A DNA stretch of 64,000 bases, taken from contig NZ_JACVFC010000003.1 of the NCBI RefSeq assembly GCF_014529935.1, forward strand, positions 558,001-622,000, given 5' to 3'. This DNA comes from Chitinophaga qingshengii. GTDB lineage: Bacteria > Bacteroidota > Bacteroidia > Chitinophagales > Chitinophagaceae. Position 1 is the first letter of the stretch; each line of letters starts with the position of its first letter. Below the pieces are notes generated by a model that worked only from the letters and a program-made list of their open reading frames with translations, did not search any database and was not told where the DNA came from. Shown here piece after piece: positions 1 through 8,423 of the stretch. Made by a program: the position numbers and the translations under genes.

Positions 1-61
1 GCTGAGCTTGGGCCATATACGCGGTGGTGGTCAGCATGCTGATCAAAACGAATTTTTTCAT
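1..61 (-). CDS. Secreted protein, N-terminal fragment (cut by window edge)
   Basis: An ATG at 61 on the minus strand opens a frame that runs off the left edge after 20 codons. The visible residues (MKKFVLISML..., ending AYMAQAQ) form a typical Sec signal peptide: two lysines, a hydrophobic core, and a likely cleavage after AQA. It starts 12 bases after the stop of the N-acetylneuraminate lyase gene, so it is probably the next gene of the sialic-acid operon. Sialate O-acetylesterases, hexosaminidases and other exported glycosidases are common in that position, but nothing visible here decides between them. Confidence 0.6.
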   Translation of the reverse strand, partial: MKKFVLISMLTTTAYMAQAQ

Positions 62-73
62 AAACGTGGATTT

Positions 74-1009
74 TTATGGTCTTGACACCTGTGTGCACCA
101 GTCGAAGAAACCGATAGCGCGCAGGTCTTTTTCCATCGAAATATACTCGTTCTTTTCAAAAGGTTGCAGTGGCAGTCGCACATTACCACAGTCGAGACCT
201 ATCATACGCATCATGGCCTTTTGCGCACGCAGGCCGCCATATTTAACGATGATACGCACCATCTCCACGGATTGCAGCTGGCATTGTTGTGCCTGATGCA
301 GGTTTCCGGCGGTAAAGGACTGTATCAGCTGATTATACAACGGCGCTGCGAAGTTATAGGTACTGCCGATAAAGCCGTGGGCGCCGGTGGCGAGCGCGCT
401 CAACAGCATTTCATCGGTACCGTAAAGCAGTTCGTACCGTCCCTCACTGGCATGCATACACGCCTGGAAATCGTGGATGAGGGGAGCAGTATATTTGATA
501 CCGGCCAGGGTAGGCAGTTTGGTGGCTGCCTGCTCCAGGAAGGCGACCATATCGAGCGAGATGCCTGTCAGTGCCGGAATATTGTAATAGAACAGCGGGA
601 GGCCGGGGGCGCCTTCAGCGATGGTGGCGAGGCTCTGTATCAGTCCGTCGATGGTTTGTATTTTAAAATACGTGGGCAGGGTGGCGGAGATATAATCGGC
701 GCCGTGCTCCTGGGCATGGGCAGCCAGGTGCCTTGCATCCTGCAGACTATTATGTCCTACGTGTACAAATACTTTCAGTTTTTTACCGGCTGCGCGGATA
801 AAGGCTGCGGCTGTCTCCATTCTCTCTGCGGTGGTCATAGACGGCCCTTCGCCGGTACTGCCGCATACAAAAATGCCCTGGATACCATTGGCGATCAGTA
901 CCTGTACCATTTCGTGTATCCGTTCGGTATGGACACTACCGTCTTCGTGCATGGGTGTAAATGGCGCGGCTACCAGTCCCTGGATACGTGTTGCTGTCAT
1001 GTCGTTCAT
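74..1009 (-). CDS. nanA: N-acetylneuraminate lyase (DHDPS/NAL aldolase family)
   Basis: This 311-residue class I aldolase most likely splits sialic acid into N-acetylmannosamine and pyruvate in the cytoplasm. Visible family hallmarks are the GSTGE pyruvate-carboxylate loop (residues 50-54), the YYNIP segment with the catalytic tyrosine (141-145), and the Schiff-base lysine in GIKYT (K172). Length is normal for the family. The DHDPS/NAL superfamily also holds dihydrodipicolinate synthases and sugar-acid aldolases; two sialidase genes directly upstream in the same operon make the NAL assignment strong. The start at 1009 follows the sialidase stop by 14 bases with an AAAAGAAC stretch upstream; a second ATG three codons in is also possible. 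There is no signal peptide, so free sialic acid must be imported before cleavage. Confidence 0.9.
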   Translation of the reverse strand: MNDMTATRIQGLVAAPFTPMHEDGSVHTERIHEMVQVLIANGIQGIFVCGSTGEGPSMTTAERMETAAAFIRAAGKKLKVFVHVGHNSLQDARHLAAHAQEHGADYISATLPTYFKIQTIDGLIQSLATIAEGAPGLPLFYYNIPALTGISLDMVAFLEQAATKLPTLAGIKYTAPLIHDFQACMHASEGRYELLYGTDEMLLSALATGAHGFIGSTYNFAAPLYNQLIQSFTAGNLHQAQQCQLQSVEMVRIIVKYGGLRAQKAMMRMIGLDCGNVRLPLQPFEKNEYISMEKDLRAIGFFDWCTQVSRP

Positions 1010-1023
1010 GTGTTCTTTTGTGC

Positions 1024-2181
1024 TTATTGTTGAAGGATATGGCTTAAACTCTTTTTGTTTATTTTTTGGAAGATGATAGCGCTATAGGCACTTTTTTCGC
1101 CGGCTTCGTAGAGACAGCCGACATCACCATTGGGCAATACCGCCAGTGCGGAATAGGCGGCCGGTCCGGCATGCAATACGCGTAACGGCTGCCAGCTGCG
1201 GCCATCGTCGGTACTGGTTTTGAGCGTCATGTTCATCCGGCGTTCGCTGTCGGGATTGAGGAATAGCAGGATGCCGCTGCGTTTACGGGAAGGCCAGCGG
1301 TAACGTATCAGACTAGCCTGGCAAATGGGGTCGGTCAGTGCAGGCACGTCTGCCGGTGTGCTCCAGCTGCCGCCGCCATCCTGGCTGATGGACTGGGTAC
1401 GTAATCCGCGTCCGAAGTAGGAGCGGAGGCTCATCAGGAGACTCCCTTTGCCGTCCGCCAGTTCGGTTAACTGACATTCATTCACTTTGGGGCGGATGTT
1501 GCCGCCACGTTGCCAGGAACGGCCGTGGTCGTCGCTGTAGATGATGTGGGAGCCATATTCATACGGACCTTTGGCTACGCGGCCGGTGCTGTCGTCATAA
1601 CTATGGTCGCAGGGGATTACCAGCCGGCCTTTGTGGGGACCGTGCTGTACCTGAATCCCAATACCGGGACCGGTAGCATACCAGCCCCAGGACGGGTCCT
1701 TGGTAGTGGCGGTGATGTCTGCCGGCGCCGACCAGGTAGCGCCGTTGTCTTCACTTTTGCAAACCCAGACGGTGCGTGTATGCGTGGCCGTTTTATGAAT
1801 GATGTCGTGTTCCTTATCGATGCCTTCGTTACGGGTGAGCAGCAGCCAGATGGTACCGGTGCCGGCATCTACCACAGGGCAGGGATTGCCGCAGGTGTTG
1901 GCGCCGTCGTCCCATACTACCTGGGTGGCGGACCAGGTCTTGCCCCCATCGGCAGAGCGTTTCAGTAGGATGTCGATATCTCCTGCATCGGAGGGGCTTT
2001 CTTTTCTTCCTTCGCAAAAAACCAGCAAATGGCCGTTGGGCGCGGTGAGCAATACCGGGATGCGGTAACTTTTATAGCCATCGCTGCCACCGGTGAACAA
2101 TGCCAGGCTATCATTTTGTGCCAGGGCTGCTGCAGGAAAAATCATCATCCATAACAGGCAGGCATATTCGGTAATCTTCAT
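1024..2181 (-). CDS. Secreted exo-alpha-sialidase (GH33, BNR/Asp-box repeats)
   Basis: A 385-residue sialidase that would release terminal sialic acid from glycoconjugates. The N-terminus is a signal peptide ending AAALAQ with no lipobox, so the mature enzyme is probably periplasmic or secreted. The YRIP motif (residues 39-42) supplies an arginine of the carboxylate-binding triad. Five Asp-boxes of the SxDxGxxW type are readable (SADGGKTW at 76-83, SEDNGATW, SDDHGRSW, SQDGGGSW, STDDGRSW), the pattern of a six-bladed GH33 propeller. It lies 6 bases downstream of a second sialidase gene and just upstream of the NAL gene, as expected of a sialic-acid operon. It is a paralogue of that neighbour, sharing length and domain plan but differing in export signal. 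Confidence 0.92.
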   Translation of the reverse strand: MKITEYACLLWMMIFPAAALAQNDSLALFTGGSDGYKSYRIPVLLTAPNGHLLVFCEGRKESPSDAGDIDILLKRSADGGKTWSATQVVWDDGANTCGNPCPVVDAGTGTIWLLLTRNEGIDKEHDIIHKTATHTRTVWVCKSEDNGATWSAPADITATTKDPSWGWYATGPGIGIQVQHGPHKGRLVIPCDHSYDDSTGRVAKGPYEYGSHIIYSDDHGRSWQRGGNIRPKVNECQLTELADGKGSLLMSLRSYFGRGLRTQSISQDGGGSWSTPADVPALTDPICQASLIRYRWPSRKRSGILLFLNPDSERRMNMTLKTSTDDGRSWQPLRVLHAGPAAYSALAVLPNGDVGCLYEAGEKSAYSAIIFQKINKKSLSHILQQ

Positions 2182-2187
2182 ATCTCG

Positions 2188-3348
2188 CTATTTAAAATCG
2201 GTTACAGGTATTACTTTATAGGCAATGCCCTCGTACGGCTTGTTATAGCCGGCTTCATAAAAGATGGCGATGTGTGTGTCGGACAGCATCACGATGTCTG
2301 AGTAGGCAGCCGGACCACTATACACTTTTACCGACTTGCTCCAGTTGTTGCCGTCGTCGGTACTCATTTTAATGGTCATGTTTTCCCGGGCAGTACTGGC
2401 CGGATTGGAGAAGAACAGCCATTGTTTATAGGACAGCAGGCTACCCTGGCAAATGGGTTCCACCAGCGTATAGTCGGCCCTGACAGGCAGCCAGGAAGCG
2501 CCGCCATCGGTACTGTTGGCCACCAGCCTGGCGCCTCCGGCACTATTGCGGATGTTAAGCATCAGTTGACCGTCTGACAGTTCGGCTACAGTGCTTTCAG
2601 CACCCCGGTCTTTGTTGGCGATACCGCCCAGTTTCCAGGTAGTGCCGTGATCATCGGAATAGATCACATGCGCGGAATCACGGGAAGGGCTATCCGCTGT
2701 TTTAAGTGACATGTAATCGCAGGGAATCACGAGGCGGCCTGCATGGGTACCGTGTTTGAGCTGTATACCGTGACAGGGACCAGTGCCATACCAGGCCCAT
2801 CCTGGTTTCTTTACATCTTTGGTGATCTCTTTGGCAGGCGCCCAGGTAAGACCTTCATCATCGCTGCTGGTCACAAATACGCGACGGGTATCTTTACCGG
2901 TGCCGGCGTTGATGGCGCCGATATTGTCCTCGCCGAGGTTCCAGGTCATCAGCAGATAAATACGGCCTGTCTGTTCATCCAATACAGGTACGGGATTACC
3001 GCAGGTGTTGCTGCCATCGCTCCATACCATCAGCGCATCGCCCCAGGTTTTGCCTCCATCGCCGGAACGTTTTACCAGCAGGTCTATATCGCCTTCGTCC
3101 TTGCAATTGTTTTTGCGGGCCTCCGCGAAAGCCAGGAGTACGCCGTTTTTTGATTTAACGATAGCGGGTATGCGATAACAGCTATAACCACCGGATTTCT
3201 CTTTAAAAATAAACGGGATGGTATCCGTCGTATTGCCGCCACCGTTATTACCCGGCGGCGGTGCCGGTGTGACATGGTCGCTGCCACCTCCCTTACAGGA
3301 AGCGAGCAGCAACAGGCAAGCCGAAAAAAGCAATATGGTCCGTTTCAT
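2188..3348 (-). CDS. Lipoprotein exo-alpha-sialidase (GH33)
   Basis: A 386-residue second sialidase. The start carries a type II signal peptide with lipobox LASC (Cys18) followed by a Gly/Pro/Asn-rich linker (about residues 20-45), so the enzyme is probably lipid-anchored, plausibly at the cell surface. The catalytic propeller shows YRIP with its arginine and Asp-boxes SGDGGKTW, SSDDEGLTW, SDDHGTTW, STDGGASW and STDDGNNW. It follows the SusD gene by 11 bases and is followed by the non-lipidated sialidase. The anchored copy could act outside on intact glycans while the paralogue acts in the periplasm on imported oligosaccharides; that division is inference from the two signal peptides only. 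Confidence 0.92.
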   Translation of the reverse strand: MKRTILLFSACLLLLASCKGGGSDHVTPAPPPGNNGGGNTTDTIPFIFKEKSGGYSCYRIPAIVKSKNGVLLAFAEARKNNCKDEGDIDLLVKRSGDGGKTWGDALMVWSDGSNTCGNPVPVLDEQTGRIYLLMTWNLGEDNIGAINAGTGKDTRRVFVTSSDDEGLTWAPAKEITKDVKKPGWAWYGTGPCHGIQLKHGTHAGRLVIPCDYMSLKTADSPSRDSAHVIYSDDHGTTWKLGGIANKDRGAESTVAELSDGQLMLNIRNSAGGARLVANSTDGGASWLPVRADYTLVEPICQGSLLSYKQWLFFSNPASTARENMTIKMSTDDGNNWSKSVKVYSGPAAYSDIVMLSDTHIAIFYEAGYNKPYEGIAYKVIPVTDFK

Positions 3349-3359
3349 AAATAGTACGT

Positions 3360-4820
3360 TTATTGGTAACCAGCGGTTTGTTTCAGGTTCGGGTTCAGGT
3401 CTATCTGTGTTTTCGGAATAGGGAAATAGAGCGGTATGTTTTTACCGTTGAGATTGGGTACTTCCGTATACACATTGATGGTGCCGGCAGTATGAAAACG
3501 AACCAGGTCGGGCCATCTTTTCTGTTCCAGCCACAGTTCCCGGAAACGCTCGTCCAGTATTTCCTTCTCCACACTGGTTTTATCCATGGCGCCGCTGTAG
3601 TTACCGATACCGGCGCGTGTGCGGGTGCGGTTGAGTGCTGTAACGGCCTCGGGTATACGATTTAATGCTGCCAGGGCTTCTGCCTTCATCAGGAAAATCT
3701 CAGCAAAGCGATAAATCACGATATCGGCATCATAGAACCAGTCGGTGTCTTTGGTACCCCTGAACTTATTGTCAAACACACCGATTAATTTGTTATTAGG
3801 CCCCATGGCTTTGATAAAGGAGGCATTTTTCCTTTTGTCTGCCGCGTCGCTGAATGTGGCTTCCAGTTTAGGACTGGGCATGTACTGGCTACGGGCGCCG
3901 TTTTTAGCGGCTGCGATATCATTTTTGTTGATAGCATCCTGTACAAAGATATCCCTGGGTTTCAGCTGGCTGCCATACATGTCGCTTCTTTCATCTTTCT
4001 TAAAATAAACAGAAAAAATGATTTCTGCATTCGCCCGGTTGTTGGTCGCAAAAATAGTGGCGAAGTTATCCAGCAGGGTCAGTCCGGGAACGCTTTCTAC
4101 CTGTTGCAGGGCTGTCAGCGCTTCCTGCAGGTCGGTATCGGAACCTTTGAGCACTTTGGTTTTCCAGAGCAGGGCATCGGCTTTCAGCGTAAAGGCAGCG
4201 GGTTTGGAAGCACGGCTCTTGCTCGCAAAAGTGCCTTCGGGGAACAGGCTGATGGCGGCATCCACGTCTTTGAGTATCTGCGCCATCACGTCGGCCGCGG
4301 CAGCCCTGGATGGTTGTTGCTGATTACTGCTGGCTACCGGGTCCAGCATGAGGGGCACATCGCCCCAGGTCCGTACCAGCCAGAAATACGTGTAGGCACG
4401 GATGAAATATGTCTCTGCCATGGCCCGGTCCCGGTCAGTACCGTTGGGGAAGTTGATGCCCGGCGCATTTTTCAGCAACAGGTTGCAGTGATAGACAATA
4501 TTGTAGAAGTTAAGCCAGTTGGGCGCATTGGCGCTGTTGAGGTTCTGCTGCCAGGCAGTGGACATACCACCTTCCAGTCCTGCGATAAAGGCATCACTTC
4601 TGTCTTCCATATAATAAGTGGTGTTGAAGTAGTTTTTATCGCCGTTGGTACCCCGCAACAGGGCGTAGATACCGGTCAGATAGCCCGTCACGTCGCCGGG
4701 CGATTTCCAGTAGCTGGCATTGGTGATATCTGAAACGGTATTTACTTCCAGCACTTTGTTACAGGAAAAAGAGGGTAGTAAAGCGATCAGGCAGCTATAT
4801 ACTAAAAAACGTTTATTCAT
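3360..4820 (-). CDS. SusD/RagB family surface glycan-binding lipoprotein
   Basis: A 486-residue SusD-like protein. The signal peptide ends in a lipobox with Cys20 (SFSC). The N-terminal TPR-like part carries the usual RDRAMAETYFIRAYTYFWLV segment, and the C-terminus shows the family pattern of an ILDERFRELWLEQKRWPDLV motif and a closing IPLYFPIPKTQIDLNPNLKQ. SusD proteins sit as a lid on the partner TonB-dependent transporter and capture oligosaccharide at the surface. The partner susC gene is immediately upstream (16-base gap) and two sialidases follow, so the ligand is probably a sialylated glycan or sialic acid itself, comparable to NanU next to NanO in other Bacteroidota. Confidence 0.93.
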   Translation of the reverse strand: MNKRFLVYSCLIALLPSFSCNKVLEVNTVSDITNASYWKSPGDVTGYLTGIYALLRGTNGDKNYFNTTYYMEDRSDAFIAGLEGGMSTAWQQNLNSANAPNWLNFYNIVYHCNLLLKNAPGINFPNGTDRDRAMAETYFIRAYTYFWLVRTWGDVPLMLDPVASSNQQQPSRAAAADVMAQILKDVDAAISLFPEGTFASKSRASKPAAFTLKADALLWKTKVLKGSDTDLQEALTALQQVESVPGLTLLDNFATIFATNNRANAEIIFSVYFKKDERSDMYGSQLKPRDIFVQDAINKNDIAAAKNGARSQYMPSPKLEATFSDAADKRKNASFIKAMGPNNKLIGVFDNKFRGTKDTDWFYDADIVIYRFAEIFLMKAEALAALNRIPEAVTALNRTRTRAGIGNYSGAMDKTSVEKEILDERFRELWLEQKRWPDLVRFHTAGTINVYTEVPNLNGKNIPLYFPIPKTQIDLNPNLKQTAGYQ

Positions 4821-4836
4821 GATCGTTAGGTTGTCG

Positions 4837-7800
4837 TTAGAAATTAACTTTTACGCCAAAATTGTACTGACGGGGACGTGGGTACAAACCCGGATCTACG
4901 CCGGTAAATACTTCAGGAGAGAGGCCGTCATATTTGGTGAAGTAGCAGATGTTGTACACGCCGCCAAATACATCGATGCTGCTGATGCTGGCTTTCTGCA
5001 ACAACGCTGCCCGTATGCTGTAACTCAGTGATATTTCACGCAGCGCCAGGTAATCGCCCTTTTTATAATAAAGGGAACTGTTACTGGCGGTACCGTCATT
5101 GCCTAGGCCGTTGGAGGCGCGGTTATGGTTTTTGAAGTTATAGTCGTAATCGCTTTGTACGGTGTATTTGGGAATGCTGGCCTGGTCGCCATCTTTTTTC
5201 CATATATCGTTGCCGGTCACATCGGTGAGCGCCTGGTTGTTGTTGCGGGAGCTGCCATTGGCTTTACCTCTGAAACCGTTGTCTATCACATGTCCCAGGG
5301 CATAGTCGGCCACAATGCGCAGACTGATACCTTTGTAGGTCAGTGTATTCACGATAGCGCCCTGTTTATCCGGACGGATGTAGCCCATGAAAGTCATGTC
5401 GCGGTAATCGATGGTATCGTTGCGGTCGAAATCGTGCCAGATGGCATCGCCACCGGTTTTTTTGCGGCCATTGGCTTCTATATCGCGCGGTGCATTGGCG
5501 GCGTCTTTATCAGAAGCGTATACCCCATCGAGTTGGTAAGCCCATCGGCCGCCGAAACGTTCGCCTTCAGCGAGACCGCCTACTTTCACATATTGACCGC
5601 TGTTGGGATCGAAGATATAGTTACCGCCAATACGGTTCTTCGCTTCGCCGTTAGCCGGCAAAGACACGACGGTGCCGCGGTTGAAGGCAAAGGTGATACC
5701 GGTGTTCCAGGTGAACTCCCGCGATTTGACTGGCGTAGCATTCAGTTCTATTTCTATACCACGGTTACGGATAGTGCCGTAGTTGCTGCGGATTTTACTG
5801 AAGCCGGTAGTGGCATCCAGCGGTTTATCGAACAGGCGGTTATCTGTGATTTTATTGTAGAAGTCCAGCAGGATGGTGATACGGTCTTTGAATAAACCGA
5901 TATCCAGACCGGCATCTACAGAAGTAGTGGTTTCCCAGACGAGATCGTTGTTGGGCAGCACGGTATTGAGAATACCGGTATTACCCATATAACTCAGCAG
6001 ATTGCCGTTTAAGGAAGGACTGTATTGCCCTTGCGAATCGAAGATAGACAGCGCGTTGTTACCAGCCTGGCCCCAGCTGCCCCGGATCTTCAGCTGGGAA
6101 ACGACCGGTTGCAGGGAGGCCCAGAAATTTTCATGGTGCAGGTTCCAGCCGGCAGATACGCCCGGGAATGCGGCCCAGCGGTGATTGCCGGAGAAACGGG
6201 AGGAACCGTCGCTGCGAATGCTGGCGGAGAACAGGTACTTATTATCGAAGTCATAGTTCAACCTGCCGAAATAACTCATCAGTATTTCTGTGGACATGGA
6301 AGTGGACGTACGTTGTGTTTCCACTTTAGTCGCGTTGAGCGTCGGAATATTATCATTCGGTGCGCCGTAGCCGCTGCCGCTCATGTTGTAGTCGTAGTCG
6401 TTGATATAACTGGTACCGGCCATTGCGTTGAAGTGGTGTTTACTGCCGATGGTTTTATCGTAGTTGAGCACCGCGTCTGCCTGCGTATGCCTGTTGAGGT
6501 TATGCGCCGCAGAAGCGTTCCTGTTGGGATTGGTTTCATTAAAAGCTTCAAACCGGTTCTCTTTGCCTTCGGTGGTAAACCAGGCAAAGGAAGGAGAGAA
6601 GCGCAATCCAGGGAGGATGTCCCAGTCGACTCCCAGCTGGAACGTAGTACGGTATACTTTGATATCGGTGTAACGTTCCTTGTAATACACTTCGTGCAGG
6701 CGGCTGCGGAAGGAGGTCACACCTTCTCCCGGGGCGGGCGTACCGTCTTCATAATAGAGGCGATAGGTAGGCGGCATGGTCACCGAGCGGCTTAATACGT
6801 TGATATCATTGTTGGGTGAGTTCATGTAGCGCACCGAGTAACCGATGTTGGTATTGAATGACCACTTATCGCTGATTTTATAGGTACCGTTGAACAAGCC
6901 GTTGTAGTTTTTATAAAACGTACCTGTGATGATGCCGTCCTGGTTGCTATGGCCCAGTCCGAGGTAATAGGTGCCTTTATCGCTGCCACCGCTGACGCTG
7001 ACATCGTATTGTTTTTTGGTACCGTTTTGAAAGGTCACGTCCTGGTAGTCGGTGCCTTTGAAGAGAAGCTGTTTATTGGTTACCGGGTCTGTCATGGTTT
7101 CCCAGCCTTCCTCCTGGAGGAGGTGGTCCACATAGGCCTGACCGTAGTTTTGTACATAGGTGTCCAGGAACTCCAGGGTATTTTTGGAGTTACGCGGATT
7201 ACCGGTAGACATGCCATAGCGGCCACCGGTGAGATAGAAATCGGGGTTGGTTTTGTTGTAGTCCATCGTATTCTTGCGGCTTACATAGATGTAGTCGCGG
7301 GCGTTGAGGAACTTATATTGTTTCGCCTGTTGTTCCAGGCCGTAGTTAAAACCGAAGCTGACGCGAGGTTTGCCGGCTTTTCCGGATTTTGTTTTGATGA
7401 TGATGATACCGTTGGCAGCTCTTGCACCGTAGATAGCGGTGGAAGCGGCGTCTTTGAGTACCTGTACAGATTCGATATCATCGGCATTCATATCGGAGAT
7501 GCTGCGCATGCCTTGCGACACCATTCCATCGATGATGAGCAGGGGTGCATCTTTTTCCGGCGAGGAGGTGGTACCGCCGCGGAGGAATATCTGTGGATCG
7601 GCGCCGGGCTGGCCACTGTTGACCTGCAGCGTAAGGCCAGGTACCTTGCCCTGCATTTGCAGCAGCGGGTTTTGTCCGGGTGCGTGTTCAAACTCTTTGG
7701 AGTTGACGCGGGAGATAGCGGTGGTGAGTGTAGCGCGGGATTGTTTACCATAGCCGATGGCGACCACTTCATTCAGTGAAGTGGATTTTTCCGACAGCGC

Positions 7801-8136
7801 TACCGATAGTTGGGTGCGTCCGTTGACCGGTATTTCTTTGGTGTCCATACCGATGATGCTGAAGAGGAGTACAGCGTCGGCGGGTACCTGCAGGCGGTAA
7901 TTGCCGGCTGCGTCGGTGACGATACCGTTTTGTGTGCCTTTCTGTAGTACTGTTACGCCTGGCATGGGGTGGTTAGCTGCATCCGTGACTTTACCGGTGA
8001 CGGCTATCTTTTTTCCCGTGGTTGATTCCTGTGGCGGATGTTGTTGTGCCTGTACCGGTAAGAAAGAAAACCAGGTAAGGGCTACCAGTAAGCAGCTGGC
8101 GGGCCACTGTAAACGTGGTAGATGTTGTTTTTTCAT
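4837..8136 (-). CDS. SusC/RagA TonB-dependent outer-membrane transporter (sialic-acid locus)
   Basis: About 1,099 residues from the preferred start at 8136; the frame stays open to another ATG at 8175. The internal start is preferred because MKKQHLPRLQ... opens a proper signal peptide ending VQAQQ, while the extra 13 residues upstream are polar. Domains in order: signal peptide, carboxypeptidase-regulatory-like beta-sandwich (about 35-115, VTGKVTDAANHPMPGV), SusC signature LNEVVAIGYG, plug domain with LLIIDGM and IYGARAANGIIII, then a 22-strand barrel ending in a C-terminal phenylalanine (VKVNF). It would import sialylated oligosaccharide or sialic acid with the SusD partner downstream. It is divergent from the gntR gene, with candidate operators in the shared region. 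Confidence 0.93.
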   Translation of the reverse strand: MKKQHLPRLQWPASCLLVALTWFSFLPVQAQQHPPQESTTGKKIAVTGKVTDAANHPMPGVTVLQKGTQNGIVTDAAGNYRLQVPADAVLLFSIIGMDTKEIPVNGRTQLSVALSEKSTSLNEVVAIGYGKQSRATLTTAISRVNSKEFEHAPGQNPLLQMQGKVPGLTLQVNSGQPGADPQIFLRGGTTSSPEKDAPLLIIDGMVSQGMRSISDMNADDIESVQVLKDAASTAIYGARAANGIIIIKTKSGKAGKPRVSFGFNYGLEQQAKQYKFLNARDYIYVSRKNTMDYNKTNPDFYLTGGRYGMSTGNPRNSKNTLEFLDTYVQNYGQAYVDHLLQEEGWETMTDPVTNKQLLFKGTDYQDVTFQNGTKKQYDVSVSGGSDKGTYYLGLGHSNQDGIITGTFYKNYNGLFNGTYKISDKWSFNTNIGYSVRYMNSPNNDINVLSRSVTMPPTYRLYYEDGTPAPGEGVTSFRSRLHEVYYKERYTDIKVYRTTFQLGVDWDILPGLRFSPSFAWFTTEGKENRFEAFNETNPNRNASAAHNLNRHTQADAVLNYDKTIGSKHHFNAMAGTSYINDYDYNMSGSGYGAPNDNIPTLNATKVETQRTSTSMSTEILMSYFGRLNYDFDNKYLFSASIRSDGSSRFSGNHRWAAFPGVSAGWNLHHENFWASLQPVVSQLKIRGSWGQAGNNALSIFDSQGQYSPSLNGNLLSYMGNTGILNTVLPNNDLVWETTTSVDAGLDIGLFKDRITILLDFYNKITDNRLFDKPLDATTGFSKIRSNYGTIRNRGIEIELNATPVKSREFTWNTGITFAFNRGTVVSLPANGEAKNRIGGNYIFDPNSGQYVKVGGLAEGERFGGRWAYQLDGVYASDKDAANAPRDIEANGRKKTGGDAIWHDFDRNDTIDYRDMTFMGYIRPDKQGAIVNTLTYKGISLRIVADYALGHVIDNGFRGKANGSSRNNNQALTDVTGNDIWKKDGDQASIPKYTVQSDYDYNFKNHNRASNGLGNDGTASNSSLYYKKGDYLALREISLSYSIRAALLQKASISSIDVFGGVYNICYFTKYDGLSPEVFTGVDPGLYPRPRQYNFGVKVNF

Positions 8137-8179
8137 AACCGTGAATATTTTAGATGTTGGTTGGGTTTTGTGCATTTTA

Positions 8180-8188
8180 AGTATTACA
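8180..8188 (-). promoter_or_regulatory. Candidate GntR operator, site 1
   Basis: On the minus strand this reads TGTAATACT, one base short of the perfect TGTA-N-TACA palindrome at 8314. It lies 44 bases upstream of the preferred susC start. FadR-subfamily GntR proteins recognise sites of the form yGTM-N-KACy. Binding is inferred. Confidence 0.4.
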
Positions 8189-8240
8189 TATGTCGCTGCA
8201 GGTGGATGAAATGGGTGGTTTTGCAGGTATTTCTTTAATA

Positions 8241-8251
8241 TGTAGTATTTA
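8241..8251 (+). promoter_or_regulatory. Candidate GntR operator, site 2
   Basis: The sequence TGTAGTATTTA contains GTAGTATTTA, repeated exactly in inverted orientation at 8407-8416. The left half matches the perfect site at 8314. It sits in the middle of the divergent susC/gntR intergenic region. Confidence 0.4.
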
Positions 8252-8313
8252 AAATCACAAAACAGGTGGAATATTGGCTCATTGTTCCTTAAAAGTATAT
8301 AATTTAATTTATT

Positions 8314-8322
8314 TGTAGTACA
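8314..8322. promoter_or_regulatory. Candidate GntR operator, site 3 (perfect palindrome)
   Basis: TGTAGTACA is a perfect TGTA-G-TACA palindrome and fits the FadR-subfamily operator form yGTM-N-KACy exactly. It lies about 100 bases upstream of the gntR start and 180 bases upstream of susC, so a bound regulator could control both. Confidence 0.5.
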
Positions 8323-8406
8323 TATTAATCTGAAATAATAGCTTTATTGATAGAAAATTGTCTGTAATTCAGTAAAAAGATTATTTTTAGGAACAATTAA
8401 AAACAA

Positions 8407-8416
8407 TAAATACTAC
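8407..8416 (-). promoter_or_regulatory. Candidate GntR operator, site 4 (next to gntR start)
   Basis: TAAATACTAC is the exact reverse complement of GTAGTATTTA at 8242-8251. It ends 7 bases before the gntR ATG, a position that suits autorepression. Binding is inferred. Confidence 0.4.
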
Positions 8417-8423
8417 TTAATCG

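Noticed and set aside
164..1033. Long plus-strand frame opposite the N-acetylneuraminate lyase gene
   Set aside because: It is the antisense shadow of a clear gene. The same applies to long opposite-strand frames over the SusC, SusD and NRPS genes.
8290..8320. Promoter for the gntR gene with TTTATTTG as the -7 box
   Set aside because: The box has one mismatch and the nearest TTG is at the wrong distance for a -33 element.
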